From contig QFQI01000015.1 in the NCBI GenBank assembly GCA_003243195.1, positions 1-53,680 of the forward strand: a stretch of 53,680 bases of DNA, written 5' to 3'. Of this stretch, positions 1 through 6,910 are shown one piece after another. The position numbers were made by a program, and so were the translations under genes. The stretch's first letter is position 1. The number at the start of each line of letters is the position of its first letter. The notes under the pieces were generated by a model that was not told the origin of the DNA, did not search any database, and worked only from the letters and a program-made list of their open reading frames with translations. The stretch comes from Sphingomonas taxi. GTDB lineage: Bacteria; Pseudomonadota; Alphaproteobacteria; Sphingomonadales; Sphingomonadaceae.

Positions 1-1
1 C

Positions 2-415
2 GACGCGCTGCGGCAGGTCGTCCACCTGCGCGCCTATGCGCAGAAGACGCCGATCAACGAATACAAGCAGGAAGCGTTCAACCTGTTCCAGCGCATGCTG
101 GACGCGATCCGCGAGGACGTGACGCGCACGATCGCCCATGCCTCGTTCCGCATGCAGGAGCCGCCGCCGCTGCCGGAGCTGCCCGACTTCATCACCACCC
201 ATTTCGATCCGTTCACCGGCGAGGACAATTCCAACGACATCGACGCGGGCACGCGCGGGCTGGTGACGACGCGGCTGCCCCCGCTGCAGATCCCGCAGCC
301 GAGCGCCGCCGACATCGGCGAGGATCCCGCCAACTGGGAGGGGCAGGTCAGCCGCAATTCACCGTGCCCGTGCGGTTCGGGCCGCAAGTACAAGCACTGC
401 CACGGCGCGGCCTGA
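2..415 (+). CDS. secA: Preprotein translocase subunit SecA, C-terminal end (partial)
   Basis: SecA is the cytosolic ATPase motor that drives unfolded proteins through SecYEG. Only the last ~137 codons are present; the frame is open from the window edge. The first residues read DALRQVVHLRAYAQKTPINE, the conserved helical scaffold of SecA. The C-terminus carries the zinc-binding SEC-C motif CPCGSGRKYKHCHG just before the stop, which binds SecB and phospholipid. A proline-rich linker separates the two, as in the family. Identity is secure; nothing can be said about the motor domains, which lie upstream of the window. Confidence 0.97.
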   Translation, partial: DALRQVVHLRAYAQKTPINEYKQEAFNLFQRMLDAIREDVTRTIAHASFRMQEPPPLPELPDFITTHFDPFTGEDNSNDIDAGTRGLVTTRLPPLQIPQPSAADIGEDPANWEGQVSRNSPCPCGSGRKYKHCHGAA

Positions 416-433
416 CGCGCGCATAACGGTGAT

Positions 434-473
434 GGGACGAGGATGCGACGAACGCGTCGGCGTCGCTCGTCCC
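434..473 (+). terminator. Stem-loop downstream of secA
   Basis: The arms GGGACGAG (434-441) and CTCGTCCC (466-473) pair perfectly over 8 bp, and a second inner stem can form from GCGACG (445-450) and CGTCGC (461-466, sharing its last base with the outer arm). It lies 18 bases after the secA stop. There is no T tract, so it is a terminator-like or 3'-end-protecting hairpin rather than a textbook intrinsic terminator. Confidence 0.45.
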
Positions 474-763
474 CACCGCTGGGGTTCTTCCACGCAAGAG
501 GAAGTCCAGGTAAGCAACTGACTATACGTTTAATTTGAAGATGGCGGCGTCGCTGGACGTTGCGCCGATCCGGCCGATCATCGCTGCGCCCGGCATCCCG
601 GGGTCGACCATGATGATGGCAATGCGCGCCGCGTGATTCGTGGCGATGTTGCGATGCCGTCGGGGTATGATCCCATCGTGCGCATCCCGGCGGTTCCGGT
701 CCACCGCCACCCGCCCTTGCCATCACCGTCTGCGCTGGCCTAGGAGTGCGGGCATCCACATGG

Positions 764-861
764 ACCCGGTGAAACCCCGGGTGGCTATCCCGGCCGCCGA
801 TCCGCCGGGCAACCTCCACGCACCGTTCGACGAGACGCTTCCGGGCGGAGGCTGGTGCGTG
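764..861 (+). promoter_or_regulatory. Structured 5' leader of the SulP transporter gene (candidate cis-regulatory RNA)
   Basis: Three consecutive perfect stems precede the transporter: ACCCGG/CCGGGT (764-769 with 777-782), CCCGGC/GCCGGG (789-794 with 804-809) and CACGCACC/GGTGCGTG (817-824 with 854-861). Inside the last one sits a short hairpin, GCTTCC-GGGC-GGAGGC (837-852), that buries the only good Shine-Dalgarno sequence, GGAGG at 847-851. A CCTCC at 813-817 can also pair with that GGAGG, competing with the third stem or making a pseudoknot. Such mutually exclusive pairing around a ribosome site is typical of riboswitch-like control. The sul1 RNA motif is known upstream of sulfate transporter genes in Alphaproteobacteria; I cannot confirm a match without a covariance model. 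Confidence 0.45.
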
Positions 862-881
862 TTGTGTTCACATACAGGCTT

Positions 882-2366
882 ATGACCCACATCGTTTCCC
901 GTTTTCGATCCGCATGGTGCGCGGACGCGGGCGAGGCGCGCCGCGAGATCCTTGCCGGCATCGTGGTCGCGCTCGCGCTGATACCGGAGGCGATCGGCTT
1001 TTCGGTCATCGCCGGCGTCGATCCGCGCGTCGGCCTTTACGCGTCGATCGCGATCGCGATCACCGTGTCGTTGCTCGGCGGACGCCCGGCGATGATCTCG
1101 GCCGCGACCGCCGCCGTGGCGGTGGTGGTGACGCCGCTGGTGCGCGATCACGGCGTCGATTATCTGTTCGCCGCGACGATCCTGATGGGCGTCATCCAGA
1201 TCGGCGCCGGGCTGCTGCGGCTCGATTTGCTGATGCAGTTCGTCTCGCGCTCGGTCATCACCGGCTTTGTCAACGCGCTCGCGATCCTGATCTTCGTCGC
1301 GCAATGGCCGCAATTGCTGGGGGTGACGTGGCACAGCTACGCGATGGTCGCTGCGGGGCTGGCGATCATCTACCTGCTGCCGCGCGTCACCAGGGCCGCG
1401 CCGTCGCCGCTGGTCGCGATCGTGGTGCTGACGGTCGTCGCGGTCTGGTCCGGTGTGCCGGTCCGCACCGTCGGCGACATGGGGAGGCTGCCCGAGGGGT
1501 GGCCCACGCTCACGTTGCCGCAGGTGCCGCTGACGATCGAAACGCTGCGCATCATCCTGCCGTTCTCGCTGACGATGGCCGCGGTCGGGCTGCTCGAATC
1601 GATGCTGACCGCGCAGATCGTCGACGACATGACCGATACGGACAGCGACAAGCGCCGCGAGTGCATGGGGCAAGGCGGCGCCAATATCGCCGCCGCGCTG
1701 GTCGGCGGCATGGGCGGGTGCGCGATGATCGGCCAATCGGTCATCAACGTCACCTCCGGTGGCCGGAAGCGATTGTCGACGTTCGTGGCCGGCGCGTTCC
1801 TGCTGTTCCTGCTCGCCGTGCTCGGGCCGGTCGTCGGGCGTATCCCGATGCCGGTGCTGGTCGCGGTGATGGTGATGGTGTCGATCGGCACGTTCAGCTG
1901 GAATTCGCTCACCAACCTGCGCCGCCATCCGCCGACCTCGTCGATCGTCATGCTGGTGACGGTCGCGGTGGTGGTGACAACGCGCGACCTGGCGCAAGGC
2001 GTGCTGGCGGGTGTGCTGCTGTCCGGCATCTTCTTCGCCGGGAAGGTTCGCCGCATGGTCGCGGTGGTGCGCGATGCGGGCGATCCGGTCCGCTACCGCG
2101 TGAGCGGGGACATCTTCTTCGCCTCGGTCGACCGTTTCATCGGCGCCTTCGCCGGCGAGCAGGCGCGCGCAGTGGTGATCGACGTGTCGGTGGCGCGCTT
2201 CTGGGACATTTCCGGGGTCGGTGCGCTCGACAAGATCGTGGCGCGGTTGCGGCGCGATGGCTGCACGGTCGAGGTCGTCGGTTACGACGCGGCGAGCGCG
2301 GACCTGGTGGATCGTTTCGCGCTGCATGACAAGACGGGCGTCGAACTGGGCGTCGTGCCGCACTGA
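882..2366 (+). CDS. SulP family inorganic anion transporter with STAS domain
   Basis: Inner-membrane SLC26/SulP-type permease, likely carrying sulfate or bicarbonate. The protein (494 aa from ATG 882) has about ten hydrophobic segments with the SulP signature LAGIVVALALIPEAIGFS near residue 24 and GGRPAMISAATAAVAVVV near 60, followed by a cytoplasmic STAS domain (about 395-490) containing DVSVARFWDISGVGALD, where the serine is the usual STAS site. Start choice is uncertain. ATG 882 fits homologous N-termini but has no ribosome site, while GTG 855 or GTG 864 lie just behind GGAGG (847-851), which is itself buried in the leader hairpin. No carbonic anhydrase neighbours it, so the substrate is unresolved. 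Confidence 0.9.
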   Translation: MTHIVSRFRSAWCADAGEARREILAGIVVALALIPEAIGFSVIAGVDPRVGLYASIAIAITVSLLGGRPAMISAATAAVAVVVTPLVRDHGVDYLFAATILMGVIQIGAGLLRLDLLMQFVSRSVITGFVNALAILIFVAQWPQLLGVTWHSYAMVAAGLAIIYLLPRVTRAAPSPLVAIVVLTVVAVWSGVPVRTVGDMGRLPEGWPTLTLPQVPLTIETLRIILPFSLTMAAVGLLESMLTAQIVDDMTDTDSDKRRECMGQGGANIAAALVGGMGGCAMIGQSVINVTSGGRKRLSTFVAGAFLLFLLAVLGPVVGRIPMPVLVAVMVMVSIGTFSWNSLTNLRRHPPTSSIVMLVTVAVVVTTRDLAQGVLAGVLLSGIFFAGKVRRMVAVVRDAGDPVRYRVSGDIFFASVDRFIGAFAGEQARAVVIDVSVARFWDISGVGALDKIVARLRRDGCTVEVVGYDAASADLVDRFALHDKTGVELGVVPH

Positions 2367-2371
2367 CGCAA

Positions 2372-2402
2372 AAGGGTGCCGATCGACCCGACCGGCACCC
2401 TT
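2372..2402. terminator. Bidirectional intrinsic terminator between convergent genes
   Basis: Perfect 10-bp inverted repeat AAGGGTGCCG (2372-2381) and CGGCACCCTT (2393-2402) with an 11-base loop, lying between the SulP stop (2366) and the end of the opposite-strand lipoprotein gene (2422). A short A run on one side and TT on the other let it work for both genes. Confidence 0.75.
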
Positions 2403-2421
2403 CTCAGCGTTCGCCGTATCC

Positions 2422-3030
2422 TTACGACGCCTTTGGCAGTCGCACGGTCGGCCCGATCGTCTCAACGATGTTGCGGGCGTTGAAGGCGCGAACGTTGCCA
2501 CGCTCCGGCGTGCCCTTGAACATCACGATCTCGGCAGAGGCTTCATAGCGGTCGACCGTGCGGACATCAGCGCCGCCGCCCCAGCCGCCCCATGGGCCGC
2601 CCCAGAACGGATCCCAGGCACGATAACCGAAGCCCCGGCCGTAGAAGCCCCAGCGCGGCCCCCACAATCCGCCGCCGAACGCGCCGAAGCCCGGTCCCCA
2701 TCCGCCGCCGAAGCCCGGTGTCGAGTAGGTGCGCGCCTGACGATCGGTGTCACGGTCCGCCATCACGAAATAGTCGAAGCCGTTCTGCAACGTCAGCTCG
2801 GCGGCGCGGAACAGCAGATAGCGTTCCACCCCATCGCGGTCGGTGACCGTGTTGCCGGCGAATGTGACGCGGAAGCGGTTCGGCTCGATCCGCGTGTCGC
2901 TGTAGCCGGTGCGATAGAAGCCCGATCCGGTGGCGGGGCGATAGGCGGTTTCCGTGGCGCAAGCGGCCACCAATGTCGTGCTGGCCGCCAGCGCCACGAT
3001 CACCGCTGTGCGACCCAACTTTCTTAGCAT
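2422..3030 (-). CDS. CC0125/CC1285-type lipoprotein
   Basis: Predicted lipoprotein of 202 aa. The N-terminus (MLRKLGRTAVIVALAAS) is a signal peptide ending in the lipobox VAAC, with Cys24 as the lipidated residue. The family signature follows: GYSDTRIEPNRFRVTFAGN, then the run YLLFRAAELTLQNGFDYFV. The second half is a Gly/Trp/Phe-rich low-complexity segment (about 110-155), then a short conserved end with SAEIVMFKG. The function of this alphaproteobacterial family is unknown. I use the ATG at 3030 rather than the longer open frame because the signal peptide starts there. Confidence 0.8.
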   Translation of the reverse strand: MLRKLGRTAVIVALAASTTLVAACATETAYRPATGSGFYRTGYSDTRIEPNRFRVTFAGNTVTDRDGVERYLLFRAAELTLQNGFDYFVMADRDTDRQARTYSTPGFGGGWGPGFGAFGGGLWGPRWGFYGRGFGYRAWDPFWGGPWGGWGGGADVRTVDRYEASAEIVMFKGTPERGNVRAFNARNIVETIGPTVRLPKAS

Positions 3031-3196
3031 GGCGTAAAACTCCAACGCACCACGGCGGTGCGACGAATCGTCGCTCAGCCGAGATGAGTGGAACGTGCGA
3101 TGAACAGATTGGCTCCACGCCACAACAAGGAACGATCGGTTCGTTCATGGCGCCCGCGCTGTCGCGTGTCGCATCATCGTCGCTGTAAGGAAGTGG

Positions 3197-3268
3197 CTCC
3201 CTGAGTAGGATTCGAACCTACGGCCGCTCGATTAACAGTCGAGAGCTCTACCGCTGAGCTATCAGGGA
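3197..3268 (-). tRNA. tRNA-Asn (GTT)
   Basis: Read on the minus strand it folds as a full cloverleaf: acceptor TCCCTGA/TCAGGGA, D arm GCTC/GAGC, anticodon stem CTCGA/TCGAG with loop CTGTTAA (anticodon GTT), T arm GTAGG-TTCGAAT-CCTAC and discriminator G. The 3' CCA is not encoded. It stands alone between the lipoprotein gene and nadK. Confidence 0.97.
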
Positions 3269-3334
3269 ACGTTGTGGAGGGGGTCTATAAAGGCGGATTC
3301 GTGTCACGCAAGACCCTTATTGCATCTTCCTTGC

Positions 3335-4114
3335 TCACGCGACGAACTGTTCCATGGTGATGCGGTCGTCCAGCGCATGTTCGGGGTCGAACAGCAAGGT
3401 CAGCTCACGGGCGCGGTCCATCGCGATGTCGACCTGCACCACATCGCGGATCTCGCGGTGATCGGCGACCGCCGACACCGGACGCTTGGCGCCATCGAGC
3501 ACGCGCAGCGACACACGCGTGCGATCGGGCAGGATCGCGCCACGCCAGCGCCGCGGGCGAAACGCGCTGATCGGCGTCAGGGCCAGCATCTGCGAGCCCA
3601 GCGGCAGGATCGGCCCGTGCGCCGACAGGTTGTAGGCGGTGGAGCCGGCCGGCGTCGCGACCAGGATGCCGTCGCACGACAATTCGTCCAGCACGACGCG
3701 CTCGTTCACCTTGACCTCCAGCTTGGCGGTCTGGCGCGTTTCGCGCAGCAGCGACACCTCGTTGATCGCCGGCAGGGTGTGGACGCGCCCGTCGCTTGCG
3801 GTCGCGGTGGCGGTGAGCGGGGTGACCTTGAATGCACGCGCGCGCTCGATCCGCCCGACCAGATCGTGCGGCCGCCATTCGTTCATCAGGAAGCCGACCG
3901 TGCCCAGGTTCATCCCGAACACCGGGACGATCGCGCGCCGCCGCTCCAGCAGCACGTGCAGCGTCTGGAGCATGAAGCCGTCCCCGCCCAGCGCCACCAC
4001 CAGATCGGCGTCCTCCAGCGGACACCAGTCCCACGCGTCGGCCATTTCGGCGCGCGCGGCCTGCGCGGGGGCGGTCGGCGAGGCGACCAGCGCCCGCCGC
4101 GGGTAGAGTGTCAT
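3335..4114 (-). CDS. nadK: NAD kinase
   Basis: Phosphorylates NAD to NADP in the cytoplasm. The protein is 259 aa, normal for the shorter alphaproteobacterial enzymes. Hallmarks: VVALGGDGFMLQ (GGDG ATP/NAD motif near residue 40), FGMNLGTVGFLMNEW, PAINEVSLLR, and CDGILVATPAGSTAYNLSAHG, the conserved NAD-binding and catalytic stretch. The start at 4114 is fixed by an ATGA overlap with the moaA stop, so the two genes are translationally coupled. The open frame continues further upstream, but that region is moaA on the same strand in another frame. Confidence 0.96.
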   Translation of the reverse strand: MTLYPRRALVASPTAPAQAARAEMADAWDWCPLEDADLVVALGGDGFMLQTLHVLLERRRAIVPVFGMNLGTVGFLMNEWRPHDLVGRIERARAFKVTPLTATATASDGRVHTLPAINEVSLLRETRQTAKLEVKVNERVVLDELSCDGILVATPAGSTAYNLSAHGPILPLGSQMLALTPISAFRPRRWRGAILPDRTRVSLRVLDGAKRPVSAVADHREIRDVVQVDIAMDRARELTLLFDPEHALDDRITMEQFVA

Positions 4115-5121
4115 CCGCCGGTCACGCTCATGTGGCGCGCGACGGCGGGTGCCTGTCCGTGCGCGATGCGGAAGTCGTGCCGGCGCGGCTTGGTGGCCAG
4201 TGCGTCCTCGATGGCGGCGTCCAGCGCGCCGACGCCGCCGTCGCGCAACGCCGCGCGCAGATCGCGCTGGTCGTCGTGCCCGAGACAGGTGTAGAGCCGC
4301 CCCTCGGTGGTCAGCCGCACGCGGTTGCAGCCGTCGCAGAAATTGGCGGTCAGCGGCGAGATCAGTCCCAGCCGCGTCGATCCGCCGTCGACCCGCCAGT
4401 AACGCGCCGGACCGCCCGAGCCATGGCTGTCGCGGGTGAGCGCGAACCGGCGGTCCAGCCGCTCCTTGACGACGGTCAGCGGCAGGAAGCGATCGGTGCG
4501 ATCCTCGTCCACGGCCCCCAGCGGCATGGTTTCGATCAGCGTCAGGTCGTGCCCCTCGCCGATGCACCATTCCAGCATCGTCGCGATTTCATCTTCATTG
4601 ACACCTTTCAGTGCCACCATGTTGATCTTGACCGACAATCCGGCGTCGCGCGCTGCGACGATCCCGTCCAGCACCTGCGCCACGTCGCCGTGGCGGGTGA
4701 TGTGACGAAACCGTGCGGGATCAAGGCTATCCATGCTGACGTTGACACGGCGTACCCCCGCATCGGCCAGCGCGTCGGCATGCTGGCGTAGCCGCGTGCC
4801 GTTGGTGGTCATGGTCAGTTCGTCGAGCGCGCCGCCGACATGCCTTCCGAGCCGCTGCACCAGCAGCATCACGTCACGGCGCACGAGCGGCTCTCCACCC
4901 GACAGCCGCACCTTGCGCACGCCGCGCGCGATGAACCGCTCGGCGATGATCGCCAGTTCCTCCAGCGACGCGATCCGGTCACGCGGCAGGAAGGTCATAT
5001 GTTCGGCCATGCAATAGCGGCAGCGCAGGTCGCAGCGATCCGTCACCGACACGCGCAGGTAGCGGATGGTGCGGCCGAAGCCGTCGACAAGCGGCTCGGC
5101 CGTGCTGTTGGTCTGGTTCAT
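4111..5121 (-). CDS. moaA: GTP 3',8-cyclase (molybdenum cofactor biosynthesis MoaA)
   Basis: Radical-SAM enzyme that makes 3',8-cyclo-7,8-dihydro-GTP, the first step of molybdopterin synthesis. It has the N-terminal cluster motif CDLRCRYCM (CxxxCxxC), LSGGEPLVRRD, and the C-terminal second [4Fe-4S] site in ANFCDGCNRVRLTTEGRLYTCLG. It ends in the double glycine required for MoaA activity (SVTGG). I start at ATG 5121 (336 aa) because GGAGG lies just upstream; the longer frame to 5205 has no ribosome site. It overlaps nadK by four bases. A MOSC-domain gene (33365) is the only other Moco-related gene in the window. Confidence 0.97.
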   Translation of the reverse strand: MNQTNSTAEPLVDGFGRTIRYLRVSVTDRCDLRCRYCMAEHMTFLPRDRIASLEELAIIAERFIARGVRKVRLSGGEPLVRRDVMLLVQRLGRHVGGALDELTMTTNGTRLRQHADALADAGVRRVNVSMDSLDPARFRHITRHGDVAQVLDGIVAARDAGLSVKINMVALKGVNEDEIATMLEWCIGEGHDLTLIETMPLGAVDEDRTDRFLPLTVVKERLDRRFALTRDSHGSGGPARYWRVDGGSTRLGLISPLTANFCDGCNRVRLTTEGRLYTCLGHDDQRDLRAALRDGGVGALDAAIEDALATKPRRHDFRIAHGQAPAVARHMSVTGG

Positions 5122-5209
5122 CGCCTCCACAACGCAAAAGGCTAGGGAGTCGTTCATCCCGGGGCAAGACCGGATTGCCGCGCCGCGCTGCGGGTCGTAC
5201 GACACGGGA

Positions 5210-6499
5210 ATGGAGCGTCAATCACGAACCATGCAGCGGGCGGCGGGTCGTCGTGGTGGCGTGCGTCTGGCGAGCGACGATCAGTTGCGGCTGGCGCATG
5301 ACAATGGCAGCGGGGGCGTGACGGCGATCGTGGTCGCGCCGACCAGTTTCGAGATCGTGAACGCCGCCTTTGGGCGCGCCACCGGCGACCAGTTGGTGAA
5401 CGCGATGGACGAACGATTATCCCGCGCGCTGGCCGATTACGACAGCGCGGCGGTGCGCGGCGGCGCGACGTTCACCATCGTCGTCGCGGGCGACGCGCGG
5501 GCCGGAGACGCCGCGGTCGGCGCGGTGGAGCGCGCGCTGGAGCCGCCGTTCCCGATCGGTGACGAGACGATCCATCTCGGCGCGCGCATCGGTGTGGCGC
5601 GCCGGAGCGATGACGAGCCGCTGGATCATCTGCTGAGCCGCGCCGCGGAGGCGCTGGCACGGGCGCGGACCAGCGATGGTGCGACGACGCGTGTCGCCGC
5701 GCAGGGCAGCGGCGTTCCGCTCGCGGCGCTGGCGGCGGACCTGCACCGCGCGATCGAGCGGCAGGAGATCGAGGTGCGCTTCCAGCCACAGGTGCGCCTG
5801 GCCGACGGCCGCATCACCGGGGTGGAGGCGCTGGCGCGCTGGCATCACCCGCGTCTGGGTGAGCTGGGGGCGGAGACGCTGCTGGCGGCCGCCGAGCGCG
5901 CCGGGCTGGGCGTCGCGCTTTCCGATCATGTGCAGGCGCTGGCGCTTCGCCGCGCGAGCGGCTGGCCCGCGCGGCTGGCGTCGCTGCGCATCGCGGTGAA
6001 CGTGACGCCGACCGACCTGTCGCGCGGGCCGTTCGTCGACCGTTTCCTCGCGCGGGTGCGGGAGGCCGGCATCGCCTTCGACCGGGTGACGGCCGAGATC
6101 ACCGAAGGCGCGCTGATCGACGATCTCGACGATGCCACCGCGACGCTGACCGCATTGCGCGCCGCGGGATGTCGCGTGGCGCTGGACGATTTCGGGACCG
6201 GCTATTCCAGCCTCGCCTATCTGACGCGGTTGCCGCTCGACTATCTCAAGATCGACCGCAGCCTCACGCAGACCATCGCCGGCGGCGCGCGCGATCGCGT
6301 GGTGGTGGAAGGCGTGCTGGCGATCGCGCGTGGGCTGGGGCTGGAAACGATCGCCGAGGGGGTGGAAACCGACGAACAGCGCGCGCTGCTCGCCGCCCGC
6401 GGCTGTACGTTCTATCAGGGATTCCTCTGCGCCGAGCCGCTCGACGATGCGGCGATGGTCGCGCTGACGATGCGCCAGGAGTCCGAACCATGGGCATGA
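5210..6499 (+). CDS. EAL-domain cyclic-di-GMP phosphodiesterase with degenerate GGDEF-like domain
   Basis: Likely degrades c-di-GMP. The N-terminal ~170 residues have the pattern of a GGDEF domain, but the active-site loop reads VRGGATFTIVV instead of GGDEF, so cyclase activity is not expected. The EAL domain (about 185-425) keeps the metal and catalytic residues: GVEALARW, IAVNVTP, AEITEGAL, ALDDFGTGYSS, YLKIDRSL, ETIAEGVET and YQGFLCAEP. There are no membrane segments or obvious sensor domain. Start ATG 5210 has a weak ribosome site; ATG 5231 is possible. It diverges from moaA, and its 3' end overlaps the next gene. Two PilZ proteins nearby (13352, 19300) are potential c-di-GMP receptors. 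Confidence 0.88.
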   Translation: MERQSRTMQRAAGRRGGVRLASDDQLRLAHDNGSGGVTAIVVAPTSFEIVNAAFGRATGDQLVNAMDERLSRALADYDSAAVRGGATFTIVVAGDARAGDAAVGAVERALEPPFPIGDETIHLGARIGVARRSDDEPLDHLLSRAAEALARARTSDGATTRVAAQGSGVPLAALAADLHRAIERQEIEVRFQPQVRLADGRITGVEALARWHHPRLGELGAETLLAAAERAGLGVALSDHVQALALRRASGWPARLASLRIAVNVTPTDLSRGPFVDRFLARVREAGIAFDRVTAEITEGALIDDLDDATATLTALRAAGCRVALDDFGTGYSSLAYLTRLPLDYLKIDRSLTQTIAGGARDRVVVEGVLAIARGLGLETIAEGVETDEQRALLAARGCTFYQGFLCAEPLDDAAMVALTMRQESEPWA

Positions 6500-6894
6500 T
6501 CGCAACGCTGGCGCTGATCGCCGCCGCGACCACGCCGCAGGCCGCGATCGAGGCGGCGATGGCGGACAGCGCCGCGGGCTGGAACACCGGCGACCTGCCA
6601 CGCTTCATGGCAATCTACGCGCCCGATGCCATGTATGTGGCCGGCGACAAGGTCGTACAGGGAAAGCCCGCGATTGCGGAGCGTTATGCCCGAAGCTTTG
6701 CAGATGATGGCAATAAGCGCGGACGGTTGACGTTCCAGCCGCTCGCGTGGCGGACGCTGAGCGCGGTGCATGTCGTGCATGTCGCGCGCTGGACGCTGAC
6801 CCCGGCGAACGGCGCACCGCAGACCGGGCTGACGACGCTGCTGTTCGAGCGCCGCAAGGACGGCTGGCGGATCATTTCCGATCACAGCAGCTAG
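6490..6894 (+). CDS. NTF2-like / SnoaL-fold protein (DUF4440-like)
   Basis: A 134-aa protein whose pattern (AAIEAAMADSAAGWNTGDLPR..MAIYAPDAMYV..., then FERRKDGWRIISDHSS) is that of the small cone-shaped NTF2-like fold. Function cannot be inferred; members bind small ligands or act as minor enzymes. The first 17 residues are hydrophobic and could be a weak signal peptide. AGGAG eight bases before ATG 6490 supports this start, which overlaps the end of the EAL gene by ten bases, so the two are probably co-translated. Confidence 0.75.
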   Translation: MGMIATLALIAAATTPQAAIEAAMADSAAGWNTGDLPRFMAIYAPDAMYVAGDKVVQGKPAIAERYARSFADDGNKRGRLTFQPLAWRTLSAVHVVHVARWTLTPANGAPQTGLTTLLFERRKDGWRIISDHSS

Positions 6895-6910
6895 GCGGGC
6901 AGGGTGCTCG

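Larger units (their letters stand above)
416..881. other. 466-base stretch without a convincing gene between secA and the SulP gene
   Basis: Holds the secA 3' hairpin (434-473), then about 290 bases in which I see no gene: the short open frames on both strands lack ribosome sites and family signatures. It includes an AT-richer patch around 526-540 that could hold a promoter. The last ~120 bases form the structured leader annotated separately. Confidence 0.6.

Noticed and set aside
740..861. Cobalamin or ZTP riboswitch in the SulP leader
   Set aside because: The CCGCCGGGCA stretch is reminiscent of ZTP RNAs, but the required CCGCCUGGGCA and cobalamin box elements are absent.
723..2501. 592-codon minus-strand frame over the SulP gene
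   Set aside because: His/Arg/Asp-rich shadow product; the SulP reading has clear membrane and STAS motifs.
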